From positions 40,454 through 104,453 of the forward strand of contig JAFVCD010000004.1 of the NCBI GenBank assembly GCA_017479425.1: a DNA stretch of 64,000 nucleotides, given 5' to 3'. Below, piece by piece: positions 50,943-59,578 of this stretch. Every line of letters starts with the position of its first letter. The stretch's first letter is position 1. A model generated the notes under the pieces. The model was not told the origin of the DNA. It did no database searches and saw nothing but the letters and a program-made list of their open reading frames with translations. The stretch is from Oscillospiraceae bacterium (GTDB lineage Bacteria; Bacillota; Clostridia; Oscillospirales; Oscillospiraceae). Position numbers and translations under genes: made by a program.

Positions 50943-51776
50943 TTATTTTATGATTCTGACCTCCGGCTCGAGCATCACGCCCGAGCGTGAGTAAACCTCT
51001 CTCTGTACCATTTCCATAAGCGACGCGAAGTCATCGAAGCTTGCGCTGCCGCGGTTAATGAGAAAGCCCGCGTGCTTCTCCGATACCTGCGCTCCGCCGA
51101 CCGAGGCGCCCTTAAGTCCCGCTTCGTCGATGAGCGCCGCGGCAAAATATCCCTCAGGTCGCTTGAAGGTCGATCCCGCCGAGGGGTACTCCAGCGGCTG
51201 CCTCTCTCTTCGCTTCTCACTGAGCTCACGCATCCTCGCGCGAATCTCGTCCTTATCGCGCTCTGTCAGCTTGAAGGTCGCTGATGCAACAACGCCGCTT
51301 CTCTGAAAGCGCGAGGCTCTGTAAGAAAAGCCGCAGTCAGAGTTCGGAATATCGATAAGCTCACCGCCGATTATCGCGCGGACGGAGGTGATAACATCCT
51401 TCATCTCGCCGCCGTAGGCTCCGGCGTTCATAAAAACCGCGCCGCCGACCGAGCCGGGTATGCCGTGGGCAAATTCGAGCCCGCCGAGTCCCTTTTCAGC
51501 GCACTTCACCGCAAGCTCGGTGAGCGTAACGCCGGCGCCGGCGGTGACCGAATCGCCGTCAAAGGTTATTTCGCGCAGCATTTCTGTGCTGACGACGGCA
51601 ATATCAAGCTCCCCGTCAGCAACGAGGAGGTTTGATCCCCTGCCGAGGATCAGATCTGCGCGGTCAGCGCACCGGAGAAGCTCCTCTTCGCTCTCCGGAA
51701 TGATCAGCTCTCGCACAGTTCCTCCTATACGGAGGGTAGTGCGGTTTTTCATCGGTTCATTTCTGAGTATCTGCAA
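50943..51776 (-). CDS. murB: UDP-N-acetylenolpyruvoylglucosamine reductase
   Basis: A 277-residue type II MurB (FAD enzyme) making UDP-MurNAc. FAD-binding blocks GRGSNLLVADG, GIPGSVGGAVFMNAGAYGG; catalytic Ser in PSAGSTFKRPEG and Glu in MLEPEVRII. I choose the TTG at 51776, with AGGGGTG 5 bases upstream, because the product then starts QILRNEPMKNRTTLRIGG as in other MurB; the ATG at 51752 is an alternative. Starts just inside the hprK end. Confidence 0.92.
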   Translation of the reverse strand: MQILRNEPMKNRTTLRIGGTVRELIIPESEEELLRCADRADLILGRGSNLLVADGELDIAVVSTEMLREITFDGDSVTAGAGVTLTELAVKCAEKGLGGLEFAHGIPGSVGGAVFMNAGAYGGEMKDVITSVRAIIGGELIDIPNSDCGFSYRASRFQRSGVVASATFKLTERDKDEIRARMRELSEKRRERQPLEYPSAGSTFKRPEGYFAAALIDEAGLKGASVGGAQVSEKHAGFLINRGSASFDDFASLMEMVQREVYSRSGVMLEPEVRIIK

Positions 51777-51780
51777 AACA

Positions 51781-52719
51781 TCACCCCTGCAAGGTGTCAA
51801 AGTAGTGGTCGATCCTCTCAGCAAACTCCTTCGCTGAGTCGTAGCCCTGGCGCTTCTGGCGGTTGTTCATCGCCGCTACCTCAAGGATAACTGCGAGATT
51901 GCGCCCCGGCTGAATGGGTATGGTTATATGCGGCACCTTGACGTCAAGAATGTCCATATAGTGGTACTCGTTGCCGATGCGGTCGTACTCAGTGCCTGGC
52001 CTCCACGTCTCGAGCTGAACGATGAGGTCGATCTTCTCAGTCCATTTTACGCTGGAAAGACCGAAAATGCGCCTGACGTCGACCACTCCGATGCCTCTCA
52101 GCTCGATGTAGTTGCGGATAAGCTCTGGCGCGGAGCCCATAAGAGTCTTGGAGTCGACGCGCTTTATAACCACGGCGTCGTCCGCAATCAGTCTGTGACC
52201 GCGCTTAATAAGCTCGATCGCCGCCTCGGATTTTCCGATTCCGCTGTCGCCGACAATGAGGATTCCCTCTCCGTAGATCTCGACGAAAACGCCGTGGCGC
52301 GTGATGGAGGGCGCAAGCTCATCCTTGAGGCGTGAGATCATCGAAACGATAAGCTCGCTCGTCTCCTTCTGGCTCTTGAGTATGGTTATATCGTGGATCT
52401 CCGTCGCCTTGAGGCACTCCGGAAGTATCTCGGTATCGTGCGCTATGAGCAGCGCGGGTATGCCGGTGGAAAAAAGCCGGTCAAACTTCTCAAGCCTATC
52501 GGCAGAGGAAAACTGCATGAGATAGGCATTTTCGATTTTGCCGATGATCTGGATGTTCTTCGGAGGGAAGTAATCATAAAAGCCGGCAAGCTGAAGTCCC
52601 GGGCGGTTGATTACAGAGTTCGTTATCATCTTACTGTCGTAGTCCGTGGACTTATGAACGATTTGCAGGCCGATCTCCTCGACGAGGGTCTTTAAGAGCA
52701 TTCCGCCGTTTTCTTCCAT
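51781..52719 (-). CDS. hprK: HPr kinase/phosphorylase
   Basis: A 312-residue HprK that phosphorylates HPr on Ser46 for carbon catabolite control. Walker A GDSGIGKSE near 158, the family signature LEVAAMNNRQK near 285. Start ATG at 52719 has GAGGAGG 8 bases upstream. It heads the long operon from its own promoter. HPr itself is not in the window. Confidence 0.95.
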   Translation of the reverse strand: MEENGGMLLKTLVEEIGLQIVHKSTDYDSKMITNSVINRPGLQLAGFYDYFPPKNIQIIGKIENAYLMQFSSADRLEKFDRLFSTGIPALLIAHDTEILPECLKATEIHDITILKSQKETSELIVSMISRLKDELAPSITRHGVFVEIYGEGILIVGDSGIGKSEAAIELIKRGHRLIADDAVVIKRVDSKTLMGSAPELIRNYIELRGIGVVDVRRIFGLSSVKWTEKIDLIVQLETWRPGTEYDRIGNEYHYMDILDVKVPHITIPIQPGRNLAVILEVAAMNNRQKRQGYDSAKEFAERIDHYFDTLQG

Positions 52720-52757
52720 GGTGTGCGCCTCCTCGAATACATAACAATTCAATGTAT

Positions 52758-52786
52758 ATTATATTGTATTTTTCCTGAATTTACAA
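52758..52786 (-). promoter_or_regulatory. Promoter of the hprK operon
   Basis: On the minus strand TTGTAA (52781-52786), 17-base spacer, TATAAT (52758-52763). Confidence 0.78.
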
Positions 52787-52835
52787 GTCTTTATGAGGCC
52801 GGCAAAATAATCTTTTATCTTTTTTAAAAATTTAC

Positions 52836-52864
52836 TTGCAATTTCCGATTTATTCTGCTATTAT
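52836..52864 (+). promoter_or_regulatory. Promoter of rpmB
   Basis: TTGCAA (52836-52841), 17-base spacer, TATTAT (52859-52864), divergent from the hprK promoter. Confidence 0.75.
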
Positions 52865-52881
52865 ATGTTAGCTATTTAAGA

Positions 52882-52906
52882 TTAACCCCCATCGCGCGAT
52901 GGTTAA
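52882..52906 (+). promoter_or_regulatory. Leader hairpin of rpmB
   Basis: A perfect 14-base palindrome CCATCGCGCGATGG (52889-52902), extended by TTAA on both sides, lies between the rpmB promoter and its ribosome-binding site. It should form a small stable hairpin in the 5' UTR, and may be an autoregulatory or protein-binding site. Confidence 0.5.
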
Positions 52907-52935
52907 ATGGTAGATTTTAAGAGGAGGTGCGTGAA

Positions 52936-53124
52936 ATGGCAAAGTGTGAATTTTGCGGCAAGGACGTGGCGTTCGGCATTCAGGTCAGCCACTCTCACAG
53001 GAGATCTAACAGAACCTGGAAAGCCAATGTCAAGCGTGTCAAGGCTGTTGTGAACGGCTCTCCCCGTCACGTTTACGTCTGCACAAGATGCCTCCGCAGC
53101 GGAAAAGTGCAGCGCGCTGTCTGA
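52936..53124 (+). CDS. rpmB: 50S ribosomal protein L28
   Basis: A 62-residue L28 starting MAKCEFCGKDVAFG. It is the zinc-binding form with two CxxC pairs (CEFC, CTRC). GGAGG before the ATG at 52936. Single-gene unit with promoter, leader hairpin and terminator. Confidence 0.97.
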   Translation: MAKCEFCGKDVAFGIQVSHSHRRSNRTWKANVKRVKAVVNGSPRHVYVCTRCLRSGKVQRAV

Positions 53125-53142
53125 TCTCGCCAAAAAAGAATT

Positions 53143-53175
53143 ATCCCTCATCCGGTTTGGATGAGGGATTTTTTT
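53143..53175. terminator. Bidirectional terminator between rpmB and gtrA
   Basis: Perfect 11-base arms ATCCCTCATCC / GGATGAGGGAT with a 5-base loop, followed by seven T, and A-rich on the other side. Confidence 0.88.
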
Positions 53176-53626
53176 ATTTCTTCTTGAACACAAAAATCTT
53201 CGCAAAAAAGTAGTTCATAACCGCTACAAGGCAGGCTGCGGCAAACTTTGTAATACCATGCGGCACACCGATAAGCTCTGTGCCTATGTAGAGCACTACC
53301 TCCTCCGCCCCGAGGGAGATTACTCTTCCGCCTGCGAAGGGAAGGAACTCCTTCGCAACCGTCTTAATATCCCATGAGGGCGAGGAGAACACAAAGGTCT
53401 TATTGACCCAGTAGGAGAACACCACCGAGCCGAACCACGCTATCGGGTTTGCCGCAAGATATGGCAGAATAAGGCTCAGCGGGTAATAGATTATAAAGTT
53501 GACCGCCGTCGTGGCAAAGCCGAAAAAGGCGTAGCTCAGAAACTGGCGGTATTTGTACGTCAGCGGCCTCAGCGGCTTCGGAACAAGCTTTTCAAGATAG
53601 GGGTAAATGCGCGGCTCATCCATCAT
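53174..53626 (-). CDS. gtrA: GtrA-like polyprenyl-linked sugar flippase
   Basis: A 150-residue four-helix membrane protein of the GtrA family (FLSYAFFGFATTAVNFIIYY, WFGSVVFSYWVNKTFVF, CLVAVMNYFFAKIFVFKKK). It is thought to flip undecaprenyl-phosphate-linked sugar across the membrane. Start overlaps the gtrB stop as ATGA. Last gene of the der-linked cassette. Confidence 0.9.
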   Translation of the reverse strand: MMDEPRIYPYLEKLVPKPLRPLTYKYRQFLSYAFFGFATTAVNFIIYYPLSLILPYLAANPIAWFGSVVFSYWVNKTFVFSSPSWDIKTVAKEFLPFAGGRVISLGAEEVVLYIGTELIGVPHGITKFAAACLVAVMNYFFAKIFVFKKK

Positions 53627-54540
53627 CTTTTCCTTCTCTCTTCACTGATTATATATCTCGGTCTGCCCTTTATCTCATCGTAGATTTTTGCGATATAAAA
53701 GCCGATGATGCCGAGCGACACCATGATCAGTCCGGCTGAGATGAGAATCAGCAGAATGACCGTTGTAAAGCCCTCGAGCGCAGTACCGCCGACGTAGCGC
53801 ACGATGGTCTGTACGCCGAGCACGAGTGCAAAGACAAGAAACGCCACGCCGAGCCACGTCACGAGCTGGAGAGGCGCGGCTGAGAACGAGGAAATATTCG
53901 TCAGCGCGTATTTTATGAGCGCCTTTGTCGACCACTTCGATTCGCCCGCGGTTCTCTCTCGCACGCAGTAGCTGACGGAGGCGGTCTTAAAGCCGACCCA
54001 ATGGCTCAGCGCGCGGAAGAAAACGCTGCGCTCCGGCATATTGTTGAGCGTATCGACGACCTTCCGGTCGAGGAGCTTGAAGTCCGAGGCGTTTGCCATA
54101 TCCATTCCGGTAAGGCCGGAGATTATGCCGTAAAAGGCGTTGGCGGCGAAGCGGTGCATACCGGATTCCATGCCTCTGTCCTCCTTGACGCCCTCGACAA
54201 CCTCATAGCCGTCTTTCCATAGAGCGTACATCTCGCAGAGCTTCTCCGGCGGGTGCTGAAGGTCGCAGTCGATGACCGCAACGCAGTCGCCCTTCGCCCG
54301 TTCAAGTCCGGCGAACATTGCCGCCTCCTTGCCGAAGTTGCGGGAAAAGTGCAGTCCGACAACGCCGCTGTCCTTCTCGCTCTCTTCGCATATTGCGCTC
54401 CAGGTGCCGTCCTTCGAGCCGTCATCCACAAAGATGAGCTCATACTCTATTCCGGCGCCGCTGAGTATGCTCCCTATAGTTTCCGCAGTGACCGGTATCA
54501 TCTTCTCCTCGTTATACGAGGGTATCACAACGCTGAGCAA
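53623..54540 (-). CDS. gtrB: Polyprenyl-phosphate sugar transferase (GtrB/CsbB type, GT2)
   Basis: A 305-residue GT2 protein: catalytic domain 1-225 with VVIPSYNEE, VDDGSKDGTW and DCDLQHPPE, then two C-terminal membrane helices. It moves a sugar from UDP-sugar to undecaprenyl phosphate on the inner face. I start it at the TTG at 54540 (MLSVVIPSYNEE), with GAGGAG 7 bases upstream; the longer frame covers this site. Confidence 0.92.
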   Translation of the reverse strand: MLSVVIPSYNEEKMIPVTAETIGSILSGAGIEYELIFVDDGSKDGTWSAICEESEKDSGVVGLHFSRNFGKEAAMFAGLERAKGDCVAVIDCDLQHPPEKLCEMYALWKDGYEVVEGVKEDRGMESGMHRFAANAFYGIISGLTGMDMANASDFKLLDRKVVDTLNNMPERSVFFRALSHWVGFKTASVSYCVRERTAGESKWSTKALIKYALTNISSFSAAPLQLVTWLGVAFLVFALVLGVQTIVRYVGGTALEGFTTVILLILISAGLIMVSLGIIGFYIAKIYDEIKGRPRYIISEERRKR

Positions 54541-54544
54541 GGCA

Positions 54545-56086
54545 TTACTCCTCTCCAAGTTTTACGGCGATAACGCCGCCGATATTTCTGATCGAGCCCT
54601 CCGCGGGGTAGACCGGCATCTGAGCGTATTCCTCGCTCGAGAGTATCGCATCCCGCGCCTGCGCGTCTGCGTACTGCATCGAAAAGCCGTGGAAATACTG
54701 AAGATAAGCCCAGTAGGAATACATATTGAGCGCGTAATCTCCGAAGAGGAAGCCCGTCATATGAGGGTCGGGCAGGTAATTCGGCTGAGTGAAGCGCCCG
54801 AAAAGCGCCACCGGCGTAGACTGCGTGTAGCCCTCGCACAGTTCGATTTTTGTCCTGAGAACGGTAAAGTACTCCGAGGTATTCTTCTCCTGCAGGTCGA
54901 GCAGAAGATACGCTCTGTTCGTTATGAGCACGCCCTCATAGCCGGAGGCGAGGCTCACGCATAAAAGAGCCGCGCAGAGGACGAGGCTCATAGTCCGCTT
55001 CGTCGAAAAGTCTATTCTGTCAGCGATGACCGCCGGCAGAACAAGCGGAAGCACGAAGGAGTACATCATAACAAAATGCACCTCTCCGCCGGTCATAACG
55101 TAAATGAGCGCACAAGTGAGCGGAAATATGGCAATCGCCGCAATAATAAGTGCCAAAAGCCCCGCATTTTTATAGATTTTGCGCGAAGCAACGCACCAGA
55201 CCGCGTAGATTGCAAATGATACAAGTCCGAGGGAGGCGAGAACGATCAGCACGTTGTGGAAAATCCCGTACGGATTTTTGTAGAAATCAAAAAAGCTTCG
55301 GTAAGCTCTGAGCACTCTCCCCAGCATCTCAGATATGCCTGCCTTGCCCATTTCGTTGATGCCCTGATAATCCGTCAGCGTGGTGCCCGTTATAAAAAGC
55401 ATGAGCCGCAGAACGATAAAGTAGCTTACCATCGCGCCGGCGAGCGCCGCAACGCTTCTGAGCGCGGCAAAGAGCGCCTTTTTCGCATCGCCCCATCTTC
55501 CCTCGCACATTCCGAGGATATGCCCGAGAACGCAAAGCGCGACGGCGTAGCCGAAATACGTCTGATAGCAGCCCATACCGAGAGCGATGCAGATACCTCC
55601 GGCAACAAGACTCTTAACGTCGCCGCGCAAAATAAGCCACGCGCCTATTGAGGCAAGCGCAAGGCTTACAAGATACTGATACGAGCAGAACATATAGCTG
55701 TAAGTCGAGGCTACGACCGGCCACGCGGCAAGCGTAAGCGAAGCCGTGAGCGCCGGAAGATAGTTTTTTATCCCGAGCGCCTTGACTGTAAAGAGTATCG
55801 CAACGGAGAGAAACAGAACACCGAGAAGTCCGTTCAGCCACGGGCTTGAGAAGCCCGCCGAGAGCTTGCTTATCGGATACAGCAGCCATCTTCCCGAGCT
55901 CAGCCCGAAGCTGAGATCGCTGAAAAGCCCGTCGATGTCATCGTGGTTTATAAGCTTGTTTGTGAACATATACAGATGCGTAAGGAGCGCCATCACAAGC
56001 GCAGATGAAAAAATCACCGCGTCAAACCTGCTGATTTTCGCCTTTATTGCATCAAAAAGCTCACCGGAAGCACTGTTTTTGCTCAC
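54545..56086 (-). CDS. Polytopic glycosyltransferase of the GtrII type (GT-C-like)
   Basis: A 513-residue membrane protein with about ten helices and the GtrII-type N-terminal loop (NHDDIDGLFSDLSFGLSSGRW, with adjacent acidic residues) near 48-70. A small extracytoplasmic domain is at the end (about 425-513). It should take the lipid-linked sugar outside and pass it to a wall or surface polymer. Start is the GTG at 56086, overlapping the der stop as GTGA, with AAGGGTG upstream. The acceptor is unknown; teichoic acid or capsule is likely. Confidence 0.82.
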   Translation of the reverse strand: MSKNSASGELFDAIKAKISRFDAVIFSSALVMALLTHLYMFTNKLINHDDIDGLFSDLSFGLSSGRWLLYPISKLSAGFSSPWLNGLLGVLFLSVAILFTVKALGIKNYLPALTASLTLAAWPVVASTYSYMFCSYQYLVSLALASIGAWLILRGDVKSLVAGGICIALGMGCYQTYFGYAVALCVLGHILGMCEGRWGDAKKALFAALRSVAALAGAMVSYFIVLRLMLFITGTTLTDYQGINEMGKAGISEMLGRVLRAYRSFFDFYKNPYGIFHNVLIVLASLGLVSFAIYAVWCVASRKIYKNAGLLALIIAAIAIFPLTCALIYVMTGGEVHFVMMYSFVLPLVLPAVIADRIDFSTKRTMSLVLCAALLCVSLASGYEGVLITNRAYLLLDLQEKNTSEYFTVLRTKIELCEGYTQSTPVALFGRFTQPNYLPDPHMTGFLFGDYALNMYSYWAYLQYFHGFSMQYADAQARDAILSSEEYAQMPVYPAEGSIRNIGGVIAVKLGEE

Positions 56087-57405
56087 GATTCGTCACCCTT
56101 CTGACGGATTGTTATTCTGATCGGCGTGCCCTCGAGCCCGAAGGTCGCGCGGATCTGATTTTCAAGATAGCGCTGATACGAGAAGTGGAACAGCTCGGCA
56201 TCGTTGCAAAAGATGACGAAGTGCGGCGGCTTTACCCCGATCTGCGTCATGTAGTAGATCTTGAGGCGCTTGCCCTTGTCCGTAGGCGGCTGAACTCTCG
56301 CCTGCGCGTCCGCAAGGACGTTATTGAGCATTCCGGTGGTGATTCTCGTTGCGCTCTGCTCGTTTACATAATTCACAAGTTCAAAGATTCTGTCAACTCT
56401 CTGTCCGGTCAGCGCGGAGACGAACACGATGGGTGCGTACTGCATAAAGCCAAGGTCGACGCGGATTTTCTCGCGCATCTTATCCATCGTCTTATCGTCC
56501 TTTTCGACGAGATCCCATTTGTTCACGACGATAACGCTCGCCTTGCCGGCCTCGTGCGCCATGCCCGCGACCTTTGTATCCTGCTCGGTAACGCCGTCGC
56601 GCCCGTCGATCATAATAAGGCATACGTCGCTGCGCTCGATCGCATTCTGCGCGCGCAGGACGGAGTATTTCTCGATTTTATCGTCAACACGGCTCTTTTT
56701 GCGCATACCCGCGGTGTCGATCAGCAGATACCTGCCGTACTCATTCTCAAACGGCGTGTCCACCGCGTCGCGGGTAGTGCCTGCAACGTTTGAAACTATA
56801 ACGCGCTCCTCGCCGAGAATGCGGTTAATGATGCTCGATTTTCCGACGTTCGGCTTGCCGATGACAGCGATGGAGATAGTGCCCTCGTCAGGTGTGATCT
56901 CGGTTTCCGGCGGAAAATACTTCAAGCACTCGTCAAGAAGGTCGCCGGTGCCGTGGCCGTGTACCGCCGAGACGGCGATGGGGTCGCCGAGCCCGAGAGC
57001 GTAGAACTCGTAGATCTCCGGGTCGACTGTGCCGGTGGAGTCCATTTTGTTTACAGCGAGCACCACGGGCTTGCCGCTTCGCAGAAGCATCGCCGCCACG
57101 TCCTTATCGGACGCAGTCACACCGGTGGTGATATCACCGACGAAAACTATGACGTCGGCAGTTTCGACCGCCATCATCGCCTGCGAGCGCATAAACGCTA
57201 AAATCTCGTTATCGGTGTTCGGCTCGATACCGCCGGTATCGACGATATCGAAGGTTCTGCCCGCCCACTCGCACTCGGCGTAGAGCCTGTCGCGGGTGAC
57301 GCCGGGTGTGTCCTCAACGATACTGAGCCTCTTTCCGGCGAGGCGGTTAAAGAGCAGACTTTTTCCGACGTTCGGTCTGCCTACTATAGCAACAAGGGGT
57401 TTCAT
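56083..57405 (-). CDS. der: Ribosome biogenesis GTPase Der (EngA)
   Basis: A 440-residue protein with two GTPase domains (GRPNVGKS with DTGG and NKMD; GKPNVGKS with DTAG and NKWD) and a C-terminal KH-like domain. Essential for 50S assembly. AGGAG precedes the ATG; 15 bases after the DUF512 gene, as in other Firmicutes. Confidence 0.96.
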   Translation of the reverse strand: MKPLVAIVGRPNVGKSLLFNRLAGKRLSIVEDTPGVTRDRLYAECEWAGRTFDIVDTGGIEPNTDNEILAFMRSQAMMAVETADVIVFVGDITTGVTASDKDVAAMLLRSGKPVVLAVNKMDSTGTVDPEIYEFYALGLGDPIAVSAVHGHGTGDLLDECLKYFPPETEITPDEGTISIAVIGKPNVGKSSIINRILGEERVIVSNVAGTTRDAVDTPFENEYGRYLLIDTAGMRKKSRVDDKIEKYSVLRAQNAIERSDVCLIMIDGRDGVTEQDTKVAGMAHEAGKASVIVVNKWDLVEKDDKTMDKMREKIRVDLGFMQYAPIVFVSALTGQRVDRIFELVNYVNEQSATRITTGMLNNVLADAQARVQPPTDKGKRLKIYYMTQIGVKPPHFVIFCNDAELFHFSYQRYLENQIRATFGLEGTPIRITIRQKGDES

Positions 57406-57420
57406 TTTATTATGCTCCTA

Positions 57421-58722
57421 TCAATCCATCATAGCGCTGAGAACGGCGTCGCCGGAGCCCGCAAGCGGCACTATCGGCACACCAAGCGCTTCCGAAGCCT
57501 CGGAGAGCGTTATGTCATCGAGGAAAATTTCCTCTCCGTCCTTCAGCATACGATTAGTTATGTAAACTCTTTCGCCAAGCTCTTTACCCTTTAGCTGATT
57601 TATGAGGTCGCGCCCCGTAATCAGCCCGGCAACGTCGATGCTGTGTCCGAAAAAGTCGTTTTTGATTTCATAGACGCGGCCGTTTATCTCCGGCCACTTT
57701 GTTTTGGCAATTTTTAAAAGCTCGCGCAGCATAAAGCTCGAGGCACAGCCCGTCGCCATACTAAAGGGCGTACCCTTGGGCTTGTCCTCGCAGTAATCCA
57801 CCGCCTCCTGAAACTCCGTCATCATCAGGCGTATCAGCCCGACGCCGTTTTCAAGCTGCGGATAGCCCTCGTAAAAGTCCTCCTCCGGCATATCGCGCCC
57901 GGCCTTGAGATAAAACTCATCCGACGGATAGAATATCCGCGAGCCGCACTTTTCTATACACTCGTCGCCAAATTTTTCGACGAGAGCGAGCGTTTCTGCA
58001 GCGTGTTCTTTTGTAAAGGGCTTCAAGGGATATAGCCCGTCGCGGAATTTCGTCAGCCCGACGGGTATTACGGAGCAGGAGTTGACGCTCGGATAGAGCG
58101 CGCCGAGCTCGCGCATAGTATACAGAAGCTCGTCGCCGTCGTTGATCTCCGGGCAGCAGACGATCTGGCAGTTCATCTCGATATTGTTCTCCGCGAGCCT
58201 GCGGACTATATCGACGCCCTTTCCGGCGTTCTTGTTGCCGAGCATCATACAGCGCAGCGCCTTGTTCATCGTGTGTATCGACACGTTTATCGGGCTGATT
58301 TTGAGATCTATTATGCGCTGGATCTCGCGCTCGCCCATATTCGTGAGCGTGATATACGACCCGGTGAGAAAGCTCAGGCGCACGTCGTCATCCTTGAAGT
58401 ACAGCGTATCGCGCATTCCCTCCGGGAGCTGGTCGACAAAGCAGAATATGCAGTTATTGGCGCAGCTTCGCGCCTTATCCATGAGGTATTCCTCAAAGTC
58501 GAGCCCGGCGTCCTGCCCGAAGTCCTTTTTGACCTCGAAATCCTCGCTTGTGCCGTCCGGATGCTCGACTGTAAAAATCGCGTCGTCCTCGTAGCCGTAG
58601 TACATATAGTCGAGGATGTCGTGGATCTCCTTGCCGCCGATGGCGATAAGTCTGTCGCCCGGGCGGATCCCCGCGCGATAGGCGGGCGCGTGGGGTCTTA
58701 CCGCACTTATTCTGTTTTTCAC
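57421..58722 (-). CDS. DUF512 radical-SAM-like protein with PDZ domain
   Basis: A 433-residue protein: N-terminal PDZ-like domain (PAYRAGIRPGDRLIAIGG, 1-70), radical-SAM-type core with CANNCIFCFVDQ (CxxxCxxC near 85-92), C-terminal DUF512 (from about 290: GVGLIRLMMTEFQEAV, MATGCASSFML). GTG start at 58722 with GGGGG 8 bases upstream. Always next to der in Clostridia; function not established. Confidence 0.88.
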   Translation of the reverse strand: MKNRISAVRPHAPAYRAGIRPGDRLIAIGGKEIHDILDYMYYGYEDDAIFTVEHPDGTSEDFEVKKDFGQDAGLDFEEYLMDKARSCANNCIFCFVDQLPEGMRDTLYFKDDDVRLSFLTGSYITLTNMGEREIQRIIDLKISPINVSIHTMNKALRCMMLGNKNAGKGVDIVRRLAENNIEMNCQIVCCPEINDGDELLYTMRELGALYPSVNSCSVIPVGLTKFRDGLYPLKPFTKEHAAETLALVEKFGDECIEKCGSRIFYPSDEFYLKAGRDMPEEDFYEGYPQLENGVGLIRLMMTEFQEAVDYCEDKPKGTPFSMATGCASSFMLRELLKIAKTKWPEINGRVYEIKNDFFGHSIDVAGLITGRDLINQLKGKELGERVYITNRMLKDGEEIFLDDITLSEASEALGVPIVPLAGSGDAVLSAMMD

Positions 58723-58745
58723 CGGTAATTCCCCCTTTCTAAGGC

Positions 58746-58772
58746 AAAACGGCGGGTAAACAATACCCGCCG
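58746..58772 (-). terminator. Terminator of yceD-rpmF
   Basis: CGGCGGGTA / TACCCGCCG with a 5-base loop, then TTTT on the minus strand. The DUF512-der-gtr genes follow it without a clear promoter, so read-through is likely. Confidence 0.75.
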
Positions 58773-58796
58773 CTCGATATCCTTCTGTGCTTTTCT

Positions 58797-58982
58797 TTAT
58801 TTCGCTTCTACAGCAACGACTTCACGGCCGTTGTAGCTGCCGCAGGCTCTGCAAGCTCTGTGGGGCAGGTTAAGCTCTCCGCACTTGGGGCAGGGAACAA
58901 GACCGGGAACCTTAAGCTTCCAGTTGCCGCCGCGTCTCTTGTCTCTCCTTGCCTTGGATACTTTCCCCTTCGGTACTGCCAT
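58797..58982 (-). CDS. rpmF: 50S ribosomal protein L32
   Basis: A 61-residue L32 starting [17 protein letters not shown], zinc form with CPKCGE and CRACGSY. AGGAGG lies before the ATG at 58982. Downstream of yceD by 20 bases, the standard pair. Confidence 0.96.
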   Translation of the reverse strand: MAVPKGKVSKARRDKRRGGNWKLKVPGLVPCPKCGELNLPHRACRACGSYNGREVVAVEAK

Positions 58983-59002
58983 GATGACACCTCCTGATAA
59001 AT

Positions 59003-59497
59003 TTAGTTCTCCAGGAGCTGTGCTAACGCAGCCAACCTGGGGTCCTGGTCTTCCCCGCAATCGCAGGGGCCTTCGTTTAAGTTTTTGCCGCACTTGGGAC
59101 ATAGACCCTTGCAGTCCTCATCGCAGAGAAACCGCGTGGGCATATTCAGCACAAGTGCGTCACGGGCAACCTCGCCTATATCGACCTCGTCGCCCTCTAT
59201 GAGGTAATAATCTTCAGAATCCTCGTCCTGAAGCTCCTCAGCGAGATACGCTGTAAAAGGAATGGAAAGGCTTTTTTCAAGCGCCCTGAGGCATCGGGCG
59301 CAAACGCAGCTGAAGCTCGCTTCTACCGAGCCGACCGCGCTGAGCGCGCCGGCGTGGTTTTCGACGCTTCCCTCGCAGATAACGGGAGCGGTAAAATCTG
59401 TCACCGTATCGAAGTCGAGCTCACTGTCGTCCACCTCAAAGCGGAACGGAAGCCGCGAGCCCTCACTGTCAATTATACTGCGAAGATCAAGCTTCAT
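59003..59497 (-). CDS. yceD: YceD/DUF177 protein, 23S rRNA accumulation type
   Basis: A 164-residue DUF177 protein. The core C-x-C-xx-C ([12 protein letters not shown] near 62-72) and the C-terminal [24 protein letters not shown] are typical. It partners rpmF in bacteria and plants and is needed for 23S rRNA levels in those studied. Perfect consensus promoter upstream. Confidence 0.92.
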   Translation of the reverse strand: MKLDLRSIIDSEGSRLPFRFEVDDSELDFDTVTDFTAPVICEGSVENHAGALSAVGSVEASFSCVCARCLRALEKSLSIPFTAYLAEELQDEDSEDYYLIEGDEVDIGEVARDALVLNMPTRFLCDEDCKGLCPKCGKNLNEGPCDCGEDQDPRLAALAQLLEN

Positions 59498-59528
59498 AGC
59501 ACTTTTCCTTCCATAGTTGCGCTAAAGT

Positions 59529-59557
59529 ATTATAAGTGAAGCGGTGAAAATTGTCAA
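59529..59557 (-). promoter_or_regulatory. Consensus promoter of yceD-rpmF
   Basis: On the minus strand TTGACA (59552-59557), 17-base spacer, TATAAT (59529-59534): an exact match to the housekeeping consensus. Confidence 0.9.
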
Positions 59558-59578
59558 GCGATTTTTTACATTTCTTTA

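Noticed and set aside
53174-56086. Gtr cassette as part of a prophage
   Set aside because: No integrase, attachment repeats or phage structural genes flank it; it is coupled to der and bounded by rpmB.
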